In this document: positions 55,691-64,000 of the stretch, piece by piece | How the letters are laid out: each line of letters opens with the position of its first letter | Position numbering within the stretch: the first letter of the stretch is position 1 | NCBI GenBank assembly: GCA_903895595.1 | Contig: CAITUP010000109.1 | Span: forward strand, 1 to 64,000 | Reading direction: 5' to 3' | DNA from: an uncultured Acetobacteraceae bacterium | GTDB lineage: Bacteria; Pseudomonadota; Alphaproteobacteria; Acetobacterales; Acetobacteraceae | DNA: 64,000 nt | The notes under the pieces: generated by a model | What the model saw: only the letters and a program-made list of their open reading frames with translations | What the model was told of the DNA's origin: nothing | Database searches by the model: none | Program-made: the position numbers and the translations under genes

Positions 55691-56820
55691 TGGATTTCGA
55701 ACCCTCCGACGACCAGCGCCTGCTGCTGGAATCCGTCAGCCGCATGCTGGCGGACAATTACAATTTTGCCCAACGCAAAACCTACATCGCCCAGCCCGAG
55801 GGCTGGAGCCCCGCGATCTGGTCCCAATTCGCCGAACTCGGCCTGCTCGGCCTGCCGTTCCCGGAACAATACGGCGGCTACGGCGGCGGCGCGCAGGAAA
55901 CCATGCTGGTGATGCAGGCGTTCGGCAAAGCCCTGGTGGTGGAACCGTTTTTCCCCACCGTCGTACTGGGCGGCACCGCGATCATGATCGCGGGGACCGA
56001 TGCGCAGAAGCAGGCCATATTGCCGGCCATCGCGGAAGGCAGCCTGAAAATGGCGTTCGCGCATGCCGAGCGGCAAGCGCGCTACGACCTGAACGACGTC
56101 GTGACGACAGCGAAGAAGGACGGCAGCGCGTGGGTCCTCGACGGCTCCAAAACCGTTGTCGCGCATGGCGACTCCGCGGATAAGCTGGTCGTCAGCGCCC
56201 GCACCTCCGGCGACCGCTACGATGTCGAAGGGATCACGCTGTTCCTGGTGGATACGAACGCGCAAGGCGTTGCTCGTCGTGGCTACATCACCCGCGACGA
56301 AACCCGCGCGGCGGATATCTCGCTGTCCAATGTGCGTGTGACCGAAGTGTTGGGCGAAGTCGGCAAGGGCCTCGCCATCGTCGAAAAGATCGTCGAAGCC
56401 GGTATCGCCGCCACCGCGGCCGAAACGGTCGGCGCGATGGAGGCGATGAACGACATGACGCTGGAATACAGCAAAACCCGCGTCCAGTTCGGCCAGCCGA
56501 TCGGCACGTATCAGGTCGTGCAGCACCGGCTCGCTGACATGTTCATGACCCAGGAACAGGGCCGCAGCATGGCGATGCTGGCGACCATGAGCCTGGACAA
56601 CGCCGACCCGGTGGAGCGCGCGCACGATCTGGCCATGGCCAAAGTCGGTGTCGGTCAGGCCGGACGCTACGTGTCGCAAAGCGCGGTGCAGATGCATGGC
56701 GGTATCGGCATGACCGAGGAATACGCGGTCGGCCACTATTTCCGGCGCTGCATGGTCATCGAACGCCTGTTCGGCGACCCCGCGTATTACCTGCACCGGT
56801 TGGCGAACGAAGTCGCCTGA
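55690..56820 (+). CDS. Acyl-CoA dehydrogenase family protein (partner subunit-like)
   Basis: MDFEPSDDQRLLLESVSRMLADNY; SAVQMHGGIGMTEEYAVGHYFRR; start overlaps upstream stop. Confidence 0.9.
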   Translation: MDFEPSDDQRLLLESVSRMLADNYNFAQRKTYIAQPEGWSPAIWSQFAELGLLGLPFPEQYGGYGGGAQETMLVMQAFGKALVVEPFFPTVVLGGTAIMIAGTDAQKQAILPAIAEGSLKMAFAHAERQARYDLNDVVTTAKKDGSAWVLDGSKTVVAHGDSADKLVVSARTSGDRYDVEGITLFLVDTNAQGVARRGYITRDETRAADISLSNVRVTEVLGEVGKGLAIVEKIVEAGIAATAAETVGAMEAMNDMTLEYSKTRVQFGQPIGTYQVVQHRLADMFMTQEQGRSMAMLATMSLDNADPVERAHDLAMAKVGVGQAGRYVSQSAVQMHGGIGMTEEYAVGHYFRRCMVIERLFGDPAYYLHRLANEVA

Positions 56821-56823
56821 CGG

Positions 56824-57369
56824 TTACGTATCCTCCCCGATGGCTTGGCGTTTGAGTTCGCGCAAACGCTTATCGCCGTCGGGGGTTTTCGGATCGATTT
56901 CCATCACTTTTTGCCATGCGCCGTATGCTGCGCGCCAATCTTCGCGCTGCGCCGCTATATCGGCCAATGTGCGCCAGACAGCGAAATTTCGCGGCTCCAG
57001 CGCCACCGCCTCTTGAAAATCGCTGACCGCGCCGGCGGTCTCGCCGATTGCAAAGCGCGCGACCCCGCGTCGGTGCCATGCGGCCGCCAAGTTCGGATCG
57101 AGCAGGATCGCATCGCTGAACGTATCGATCGCGGCATTGTTCGATTCCGCCTGGAGTTCCCGCAGCCCGCGATGCATCAGCAGCGTGACCGAGGCCGTAC
57201 CGCTATCGGTCCATAATTGCTGAATGGCCTGTTCCAACGTCGCCGCGACCTCCGGCGATGCGGCCTGCCGCAGGTCGGTCAGCAGCTTGTCCGCCTGCGC
57301 CCGCTTTTCCGCCGGGGTTTGTGCCATTGCCAACCCCGGCAGCAACGGAAGCAGGTAAAACCAACGCAT
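56824..57369 (-). CDS. TPR-repeat protein with signal peptide
   Basis: MRWFYLLPLLPGLAMAQTP; AIDTFSDAILLDPNLAAAWHRRGVARFAIGETAGAVSDFQEAVALEPRNFAVW. Confidence 0.8.
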   Translation of the reverse strand: MRWFYLLPLLPGLAMAQTPAEKRAQADKLLTDLRQAASPEVAATLEQAIQQLWTDSGTASVTLLMHRGLRELQAESNNAAIDTFSDAILLDPNLAAAWHRRGVARFAIGETAGAVSDFQEAVALEPRNFAVWRTLADIAAQREDWRAAYGAWQKVMEIDPKTPDGDKRLRELKRQAIGEDT

Positions 57370-57372
57370 CGG

Positions 57373-58671
57373 TCAGGGGACGGAAGACGGTTTCGGTCCG
57401 CCCGCCATCCAGTCCAGCAGCTCGATCGTATGCACGACCGGGAATTCGCCGGCCGACAGCTGTGTCAGACACCCGATATTCCCCGCCGCGATCAGATCGG
57501 GTTTCGTCGCGCGAATATTGCCGAGTTTCCGTTCGCGCAGACGCCCGGCGATTTCCGGCTGCAACATGTTGTAGGTGCCGGCGGAGCCGCAGCAAATATG
57601 GCCCTCGGCCGGTTCCGCCACGCGAAAGCCGGCGCGGGTCAGCAAGGTCTTCGGCGCGGTGGTCACCTGCTGGCCGTGCTGTAGGCTGCATGCGGAATGA
57701 TATGCGACCTTCAATCCCGGCGCTTCCCGCACGGGCGCATAGCCGAACGCGGTCAGGAATTCCGTGACGTCCTTCGCCAATCCCGCAACACGCGACGCCG
57801 CGTCCTTTTCCAGTTGATCGCGGAACATAAACCCGTAGTCCTTGATCGTGGTGCCGCAGCCGGATGCATTGACGATGATCGCGTCCAGACCGCCCGCCTC
57901 GATTTCCCGCGTCCAGGCCGCGATATTGGCGCGGGCCCGAGCCATGGCTGCGTCGTGCTGGCCCATGTGGTGGTTTAGGGAGCCGCAGCAGCCGGCTTCG
58001 CTGGCAACGACGACATCCACGCCCAGGCGGGTCAGCAGCCGGATGGTCGCTTCGTTGATGGACGGTGCCAGCACCTGTTGCGCGCATCCGGCCAGCAGGA
58101 CCACGCGCGCCTTGCGCTCGCCGTTGGCCGCGTGGACGCCTGGGGCTTCCACCGCACTGGGCCCCGGCAGGTTCGGCGGTGCCAAACGCAGCATGGCACG
58201 CAGGCGTTGCGCCAGCATCGTCTTCCCCGGGATCAAACCGGCGAGGGGGCGGGCAAGCGCCGCTCCCATCAAGGCGAAACGAAACAACCCAGGACGCGGA
58301 ATGACGGCCCCCAGCATCGCACGCAGCAACCGTTCCGTCAGGGGGCGTTTGTAGGTATTTTCGACATAAGCGCGCGCGTGATCCACCAGGTGCATGTAGT
58401 TCACACCCGACGGGCAGGTTGTCATGCAGGACAGGCAGGACAGACAACGATCCACGTGCCGCACGACTTCCTCGGTCGCCGGACGTCCGGTCTCCAGCAT
58501 GTCTTTGATCAGGTAAATGCGTCCGCGCGGGCTATCGAGTTCGTCCCCCAGCAGCAGAAATGTCGGGCAGGTCGCGGTGCAGAACCCGCAATGGACGCAG
58601 GTGCGCAAGACCTGATTGGAGGCCGCGATATCCGGATCGTGCAGCTGTTCCGTGGTGAAATTGGTTTGCAT
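57373..58671 (-). CDS. glcF: Glycolate oxidase iron-sulfur subunit GlcF
   Basis: CVHCGFCTATCPTF; CLSCLSCMTTCPSG; CCG motifs GCCGSLNHHMG and CCGSAGTYN. Confidence 0.92.
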   Translation of the reverse strand: MQTNFTTEQLHDPDIAASNQVLRTCVHCGFCTATCPTFLLLGDELDSPRGRIYLIKDMLETGRPATEEVVRHVDRCLSCLSCMTTCPSGVNYMHLVDHARAYVENTYKRPLTERLLRAMLGAVIPRPGLFRFALMGAALARPLAGLIPGKTMLAQRLRAMLRLAPPNLPGPSAVEAPGVHAANGERKARVVLLAGCAQQVLAPSINEATIRLLTRLGVDVVVASEAGCCGSLNHHMGQHDAAMARARANIAAWTREIEAGGLDAIIVNASGCGTTIKDYGFMFRDQLEKDAASRVAGLAKDVTEFLTAFGYAPVREAPGLKVAYHSACSLQHGQQVTTAPKTLLTRAGFRVAEPAEGHICCGSAGTYNMLQPEIAGRLRERKLGNIRATKPDLIAAGNIGCLTQLSAGEFPVVHTIELLDWMAGGPKPSSVP

Positions 58672-58949
58672 CAGTCGATCGACGGTTCATTGGGCAGCTT
58701 CGGCGGCGCGACCAGACGAAAATAAATCGCTCCCCCGAGACAGAACAGCGACCCCACCAAACAAGCGACCGACCACGGCCCCGCCCGGTTTCCGAAGATC
58801 GTGAACATCGCCCACGCCAAACTAACAGCCATCAGGATCGTCCGTGGATCCTTTATCGACTGAAACCCGGAGTCCTTACGGATAATCTCATACAGAATCA
58901 TGAAAGTCGCGATCAGCAGCGGCACATCGACCCAGGTGGGAATATACAT
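58671..58949 (-). CDS. Small multi-pass membrane protein, hypothetical
   Basis: 92 aa MYIPTWVDVPLLIATFMILYEIIRKDSG...; lies between glcE and glcF on the same strand with 1-nt overlap. Confidence 0.65.
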   Translation of the reverse strand: MYIPTWVDVPLLIATFMILYEIIRKDSGFQSIKDPRTILMAVSLAWAMFTIFGNRAGPWSVACLVGSLFCLGGAIYFRLVAPPKLPNEPSID

Positions 58950-58959
58950 CGCGTCCTCC

Positions 58960-60132
58960 TTACAGACCCGCGTACATGCGGCCGGGGTTGAGAATGCCGA
59001 ACGGGTCCATCGACGCTTTGACTCGTCGGGCGATCGCGGCCAACGCCGGCACCTCGGGTGGAACGACATGCGCCGCCAGGCGCAAATCGTCGGGTGCCCG
59101 CATCAGCGTCCAGGTTCCTCCCGCCGCGTTGGCAGCCGTTTCCACACGGCGGTGCGCCTCCTGGCTCGCCGGCCCGGTCAGCCAAACCAGCCCGCCGCCC
59201 CAGTCCAGGAAACCGTCCATACCTGCATCCCGCAGCACATCCGGCCCCGCGGACGGCCGCACCGACACGCGCCAAACGGCGTCGCCGAGCGGCAAAGGCG
59301 TCGCATCGCGAACCCCGGCCCAGGCGGCCTGAGATGCCGGGGCATCCAAAATCGTCGTTCCCGGTATAGCCAGTTCTTTCGCCAGCTTCTCGGTACGATA
59401 TTTCACCGATGCCGCGAAGTCCTCGATCCGTATCAACGCCACGGCGTGCGGAAACAATGATCCCGCTGGCAGCCACGCCGCCCCCGACACGCCGAATGGC
59501 GAACCTAGCGCTGCCGACAGCGCGGCAACGGCAGCGGTGGCGCCAGCGATCGGCAACACCAGCGTGGCGCTGGTCTCCGAGGCGGGCAGTACCTTCAGGG
59601 TAATTTCGGTGATCACGCCCAGCGTGCCGTGACTGCCAGTCAGAAGCTTGCACAGGTCCAGGCCGGTCACGTTCTTAAGCACCCGCCCACCGGAATGAAT
59701 AACCTCGCCCCGGCCGGTCACGGCCCGAATGCCCATGACGTGGTCACGCATCGCCCCCCAGGCGACACGGCGCGGGCCGGACAGGTTGGTGGCAGCGATG
59801 CCGCCGAGCGTCTGAGGCCTGCCGGATGAACCCAGCAACCGGGCGTAATCAGGGGGTTCCGCCGTTAGCTGCTGGCCTTTCGCGGCCAACGCAGCCTCGA
59901 TCTCCGGCAACGGCGTGCCGGCCAGCGCCGAGATAATCAGCTCGCTCGGCGAATACAGCGTAATCCCGCTCAGCCCCTCGGTCGACAGCACGCGCTCGGC
60001 TTGCACCGGCCGCAGCATAGCGGACTTGGTGCCGTGGCCCTGCACGCGCAGCGGCTCCCGCGCCGCAGCCGCCTGATTGACGGTCGCGGCGATGGCGGCT
60101 TCGGCCGGGGTGGGAGGTAAATGTTCGATCAT
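58960..60132 (-). CDS. glcE: FAD-binding glycolate oxidase subunit GlcE
   Basis: LRVQGHGTKSAM; LLGSSGRPQTLGGIAATNLSGPRRVAWGAMRDHVMG; VIHSGGRVLKNVTGLDLCKLL. Confidence 0.88.
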   Translation of the reverse strand: MIEHLPPTPAEAAIAATVNQAAAAREPLRVQGHGTKSAMLRPVQAERVLSTEGLSGITLYSPSELIISALAGTPLPEIEAALAAKGQQLTAEPPDYARLLGSSGRPQTLGGIAATNLSGPRRVAWGAMRDHVMGIRAVTGRGEVIHSGGRVLKNVTGLDLCKLLTGSHGTLGVITEITLKVLPASETSATLVLPIAGATAAVAALSAALGSPFGVSGAAWLPAGSLFPHAVALIRIEDFAASVKYRTEKLAKELAIPGTTILDAPASQAAWAGVRDATPLPLGDAVWRVSVRPSAGPDVLRDAGMDGFLDWGGGLVWLTGPASQEAHRRVETAANAAGGTWTLMRAPDDLRLAAHVVPPEVPALAAIARRVKASMDPFGILNPGRMYAGL

Positions 60133-60176
60133 CTCCGCGATTATGCCAGCACCGTCGCCACCGCGCTATCGGGCGT

Positions 60177-61205
60177 TCACCCGCCGAACGTGTCGCGCCA
60201 CTGCTCGATCACCTCCGGGATGCCTTTCAGCATTTCCGCCGCTGTCAGCTGAAAGGTCTTGAATTCGGTGAACGGTTTGGCGCCCGGCAGCGGCGTAACC
60301 TCCGGCCGCAGCGATTCCGCGCGTTCCTTTACCGCGATGCGGGCGACGTCCTCGCTTTGCAGGAACTCCATGAACAGGCGTGCGGCGTTGGGATGCGGGG
60401 CCGCGGCGGGAATGGCGGACGCCGAGACGATCAGCAACGCCCCATCGGTGGGATACATGACCGCCAGCGGATTGCCCTGATCGGCCGCATGCAGCGTGGT
60501 GGTCGAGGAACTCGCCCCGATCGACCGTTCCCCGGCGGTCAGCACCGTCGTGGTGTCGATGATGGAGCGCCCGATCTGCGGGCTGGATTTCTCCAGCTTC
60601 TCGAAATATTGCCAGCCGTAGAGCTTGCGCATCGCCAGCACCCAGGTCCCGACGAAGCCGCTGAACGCAGGGTGACCGACGGCGATCTGGCGGTTCCACT
60701 TCGGCGCCAACAGATCGGGCCAATTCCTGGGGGCGTCTTCCGGCTTCACCTTGTTGGTGTTGTAGGCAATCAGCACGAGCCCGCCGGCCGTGGTGTGATA
60801 ATACCCGTCCTTGTCGAACGCGCGGAACGACGGGGTCAGCGCCGCATCGTTTTGCGGCACGTAACGCGCCAGCAGGCCCTTTTGCTTCAACGCCTCATCG
60901 TGGCTGGGATCGGTGGAACTGAACACGTCGCATTGCAGCGTCTTGTTCTTGAATTCCTGCCCGATGCGTTCGTAGGCGACCTGAGCGGTGGTGCGGACGA
61001 CCGTGACCTTGATGCCGGGATAGCGTGCGGTGAAGGCACGGCCGATATTTTCCGCGTTTTCGCCGCTGTTTTGCGCGGTGTACCAAGTCAGGCCGCCTTC
61101 CTTCCGAGCGGCTTCCTCCAACGCGCCGAGGTCCGCGCGGGCTTGGGTGGAGGCAGCGAGAAGCGGGACGGCGGTCAGGACGCCGCGGCGGGTGATGGGG
61201 ATCAT
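60177..61205 (-). CDS. Iron-type (FbpA-like) ABC transporter substrate-binding protein (orphan)
   Basis: LTWYTAQNSGENAENIGRAFTARYPGIKVTVVRTTAQVAYERIGQEFKN. Confidence 0.85.
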   Translation of the reverse strand: MIPITRRGVLTAVPLLAASTQARADLGALEEAARKEGGLTWYTAQNSGENAENIGRAFTARYPGIKVTVVRTTAQVAYERIGQEFKNKTLQCDVFSSTDPSHDEALKQKGLLARYVPQNDAALTPSFRAFDKDGYYHTTAGGLVLIAYNTNKVKPEDAPRNWPDLLAPKWNRQIAVGHPAFSGFVGTWVLAMRKLYGWQYFEKLEKSSPQIGRSIIDTTTVLTAGERSIGASSSTTTLHAADQGNPLAVMYPTDGALLIVSASAIPAAAPHPNAARLFMEFLQSEDVARIAVKERAESLRPEVTPLPGAKPFTEFKTFQLTAAEMLKGIPEVIEQWRDTFGG

Positions 61206-61245
61206 GGGACAGTTTCCAGTGATGGATGTTGCACCTTCTTACCGC

Positions 61246-62052
61246 TCAAACCCCAATCAACCCAATCACATCGTCTTCCAACACGGCGCAACTGAGTTTT
61301 TCCCCCAGCCCGGCCCCGGTATCCAGCGCGATCCGGTTCTTCGCGATCACCACGCTCGGCGTCGAGGAATGGCCGTGCACGACGATGAAGCCGAAATCGT
61401 CCTCCGACCACAGAAACGGCTGACGCATTGTCACCAGATCGTCGGCCGTCTGGTGCCCGAGCGGAACGCCGGGGCGGATACCGGCATGCACGAACAGATA
61501 ATCGCCCTCGCGATGCCACAGATCCAACCCACGCAGGAATGCGACATGCGCGGGGGGCAGCGCGGCCTCCCACGCTTCCCGAGGCAGATCCGGGCTCAAG
61601 CCCCAACTGGCCAAAGTCTCCCGCCCGCCGGCCCACAGCCAATCGGTCGCCGCCGCTCGGTCGCCGTTCAGGGCGTCGAGCAGCATGCGTTCGTGATCGC
61701 CCATCAGGTTGATCGTGCGTACGCCGGCCACGGGATCTCCGGCCGCCAGCAGTGCGACCACGCCGGCGCTGTCCGGCCCCTGATCGATGTAATCCCCCAG
61801 ATGCACCAGCAGCGCCGAAATCGTCGGCCGAGCCATCAAGTCGGCGGCGATGGCGGCATGCACACGACGGAGCTTGTCGGGATACCCGTGTACATCGCCC
61901 ACGGCATAAACCCGGCGCCCGCGCGGCAGAACGCCGGGGGCCTGTAGAAACCGGATCGCCGCCGCCGAGTCGGCGACCGCGCGCGGCCCGGTCCATGTGG
62001 GTACGGCGGCGGCGTCCATGGCCGCGCGGCGGTTGCGAATCGGGCGTCTCAT
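61246..62052 (-). CDS. Metallophosphoesterase (Ser/Thr protein phosphatase-like)
   Basis: RRVYAVGDVHGYPDKL; VHLGDYIDQGPDSAGV; MGDHERMLLDAL. Confidence 0.88.
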   Translation of the reverse strand: MRRPIRNRRAAMDAAAVPTWTGPRAVADSAAAIRFLQAPGVLPRGRRVYAVGDVHGYPDKLRRVHAAIAADLMARPTISALLVHLGDYIDQGPDSAGVVALLAAGDPVAGVRTINLMGDHERMLLDALNGDRAAATDWLWAGGRETLASWGLSPDLPREAWEAALPPAHVAFLRGLDLWHREGDYLFVHAGIRPGVPLGHQTADDLVTMRQPFLWSEDDFGFIVVHGHSSTPSVVIAKNRIALDTGAGLGEKLSCAVLEDDVIGLIGV

Positions 62053-62127
62053 CGGACAGCGGTGCCCCTGTTTCTCTTTTCCGCCATCCTGCTACGTTGT
62101 CCCGGCAACCAGTACCGGAGGAAACCG

Positions 62128-62610
62128 TTGGCCAAAATCACATTCCCCGTCGAAGCGACCCACATCATGATGTTCGCGCGCGCGATCGGCGACACCAACC
62201 CCGTCTACCACGACGCGGAGGCAGCTAAGAAATCCGAAGTCGGCGGCGTCATCGCCCCGCCCAGCTTCGCCCAGGCGGTCGCGCAGTTCGACCCCGAATA
62301 CCACCTGCGCCCGAAGCCCGGCCAGAAGTGGTTCGGATCGGGCAAAACCCCGTCCGGCGTCGAGGGCAAACCGGCCTCGTCCGGCGGCCTGCATGCCGAA
62401 CAGCACTACGAGTACATCCGCCCGCTGCGCCCTGGCGATGTGCTGACCGCGGAAACCAACCCCGGCAAAGTGTGGGAACGCGAAAGCAAGCGCGCCGGCA
62501 AGCTGACCTTCCGGGAGCGTGTCACCGAATACCGCGACCAGAACGGCGAACTGGTGATGATCGCGCGCGGCGTCGGCGTGACGACCGAACGTCCCGTGGA
62601 CCAGGGTTGA
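62128..62610 (+). CDS. MaoC/FAS1-like dehydratase domain protein
   Basis: LAKITFPVEATHIMMFARAIGDTNPVYHD; TTG start with CCGGAGGA SD upstream. Confidence 0.82.
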   Translation: MAKITFPVEATHIMMFARAIGDTNPVYHDAEAAKKSEVGGVIAPPSFAQAVAQFDPEYHLRPKPGQKWFGSGKTPSGVEGKPASSGGLHAEQHYEYIRPLRPGDVLTAETNPGKVWERESKRAGKLTFRERVTEYRDQNGELVMIARGVGVTTERPVDQG

Positions 62611-62624
62611 GGAGGAGCAAGACC

Positions 62625-63047
62625 ATGGCACTGAAAGCATCCGCCTTGAAGGTTGGCGATTCCCACAGCGAATGCGTGGTGGAAAACCTGTCTCGCACGC
62701 AGATCGTGCAGTACGCCGGGGTTTCCGGCGACTACAACCCGCTGCACACCGACGAAGTGTACACGACCCAAGTGGCCGGCTACCCGAGCGTTTTCGCGCA
62801 CGGGATGCTGACGATGGGTCTGACGAGCAAGATGCTGACGAACTATGTCGGCGACGGCCGTCTGACCAAGTTCGGCGTCCGCTTTACCAATCAGGTGTGG
62901 CCGGGCGACACCCTGACGTCCACCGCCACGGTAGAAGCCATCCGCGAGGAAGGCGGGCAGATGCTGGCCGATCTGAAGCTGTCCACAGTCAACCAGGACG
63001 GCAAGGAAGTCGTGTCCGGGTCGGCGACGGCGCGGATCGACGCATAA
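62625..63047 (+). CDS. MaoC-family (R)-hydratase
   Basis: TQIVQYAGVSGDYNPLHTDEVYTTQVAGYPSVFAHGMLTMGL; GGAGGAG SD. Confidence 0.9.
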   Translation: MALKASALKVGDSHSECVVENLSRTQIVQYAGVSGDYNPLHTDEVYTTQVAGYPSVFAHGMLTMGLTSKMLTNYVGDGRLTKFGVRFTNQVWPGDTLTSTATVEAIREEGGQMLADLKLSTVNQDGKEVVSGSATARIDA

Positions 63048-63059
63048 ACTTCGCGAAAG

Positions 63060-63087
63060 CCTCTTTTCCGCTTCGGCGGGAAAGAGG
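63060..63087 (+). terminator. 12-bp hairpin with C(UUCG)G tetraloop after the MaoC gene
   Basis: CCTCTTTTCCGC ttcg GCGGGAAAGAGG (one G-U pair). Confidence 0.65.
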
Positions 63088-63120
63088 TAGTCTCGGGCCT
63101 TGTTCGGTGAGGGGCGTGCC

Positions 63121-64000
63121 GTGGGCCTGACAATCAATGTGTCGTACGATTCCAGCGTAACCTCGCTGGCAGGTACCAACGCAACTTTGTACTCGGAATA
63201 TACGACTGCCGTGCAGGCAGCGGTGAATTTCTTCCAGACCAACATCGCCAACAACATCACCCTCAACATCAATTTCGGGTGGGGCGAGGCCGGTGGTTCG
63301 CCGATCGGCGCCGGTGCCGCGGGCCAAAGCAGTTCTGTTTTTAATACTTTCACCTATGCCGACCTGCTCGCGGGGCTCCAATCCACCCTCACGACATCAG
63401 CGGTTCAGACAGCGGCTCTCGCGTCGTTGCCCCTGACCGATCCCACGGGCGGAGCAGGTTTCAAAATCAACTTCGCCCAACAGTTGGCGTTGGGCATTAC
63501 GTCCGGCGGGGCGACATCCAGCACGAACGACGGCGGTGTCGGGCTCGACGCAACCGGCACAAACTGGACCTGGGTCGGTGGGACATACAGCGCCGACAGT
63601 GTGGACGCCGTCAGTGTCTTCGAACACGAAATCTCGGAGGTGATGGGGCGCATCGCAACCAGCGGTGCCAACGGCCAATACCGGGAGCTCGATCTTTTCC
63701 GATACACCGCGGCCAACGGCTTGGACAGCAACGCCATCGGCGCAGCCGCGGGTGTGCGGGATGAGCCGTTCGTCGGCGGCTATAACGCTAACGCACCGTC
63801 CTATTTTTCCTACAACGGCACAACCAACACCCTGCTGTTCGAGACGCCGAATGACGTCGCGGCTGGTTCCGATGTCGCGGATTGGGCGCCATCGGCCGGC
63901 TTCGACGCATTCGGCGACGGTCCGACCGGCGCACCGTCCCCTGTTTCCGCCACCGATCTGCAGGAACTGAACGTCCTCGGTTACACGCTGGCCTGTTTCC
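63121..64000 (+). CDS. Zinc-metalloprotease-like protein (partial, open at window end)
   Basis: GTG start; VGLTINVSYDSSVTSLAGTNATLYSEYTTAVQAAVNFFQTNI...; VFEHEISEVMGRI HExxE motif; no stop to 64000. Confidence 0.8.
   Translation, partial: MGLTINVSYDSSVTSLAGTNATLYSEYTTAVQAAVNFFQTNIANNITLNINFGWGEAGGSPIGAGAAGQSSSVFNTFTYADLLAGLQSTLTTSAVQTAALASLPLTDPTGGAGFKINFAQQLALGITSGGATSSTNDGGVGLDATGTNWTWVGGTYSADSVDAVSVFEHEISEVMGRIATSGANGQYRELDLFRYTAANGLDSNAIGAAAGVRDEPFVGGYNANAPSYFSYNGTTNTLLFETPNDVAAGSDVADWAPSAGFDAFGDGPTGAPSPVSATDLQELNVLGYTLACF

Noticed and set aside
1-64000. CRISPR arrays, tRNA/rRNA genes, IS elements, prophage genes
   Set aside because: No direct-repeat/spacer arrays, tRNA-like TpsiC arms in intergenic DNA, transposase motifs or phage structural genes were recognised by eye; tRNAscan-SE, Infernal and ISfinder searches would be decisive.

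Overview
A 64-kb, high-GC, gene-dense chromosomal segment that looks alphaproteobacterial (the gene repertoire resembles Acetobacteraceae/Rhodospirillales; this is inference, with no rRNA in the window). Housekeeping content: a regulatory PTS locus (hprK-rapZ-EIIA-HPr-EI), valS, popZ-like gene, tolC-like gene, pcm, dnaE and a class A PBP. Metabolic content: a livHMGF transporter with its binding protein, split glycolate oxidase genes (glcD apart from glcE/glcF), an acyl-CoA/dioxygenase catabolic block and several orphan solute-binding proteins. The most interesting locus is a tightly overlapping run at about 21.8-27.8 kb. It joins an IorAB-type molybdenum hydroxylase to a flavocytochrome c sulfide dehydrogenase pair and SoxX-Y-Z-A, with no SoxB or SoxCD in the window. 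Its SoxY-like protein ends in AACID instead of the canonical GGCGG. Other notable items: a 26-codon micro-ORF with a perfect Shine-Dalgarno flanked by two hairpins; a dispersed tandem-hairpin REP/BIME-like repeat family, one copy inside a transporter operon; two intact toxin-antitoxin loci with visible promoter/operator signals; a frameshifted TumE-like toxin remnant; and a metalloprotease-like CDS running off the window end that the supplied ORF track misses. No tRNA, rRNA, CRISPR, prophage or IS element was recognised. All family assignments were made by eye from motifs and have not been checked against a database.
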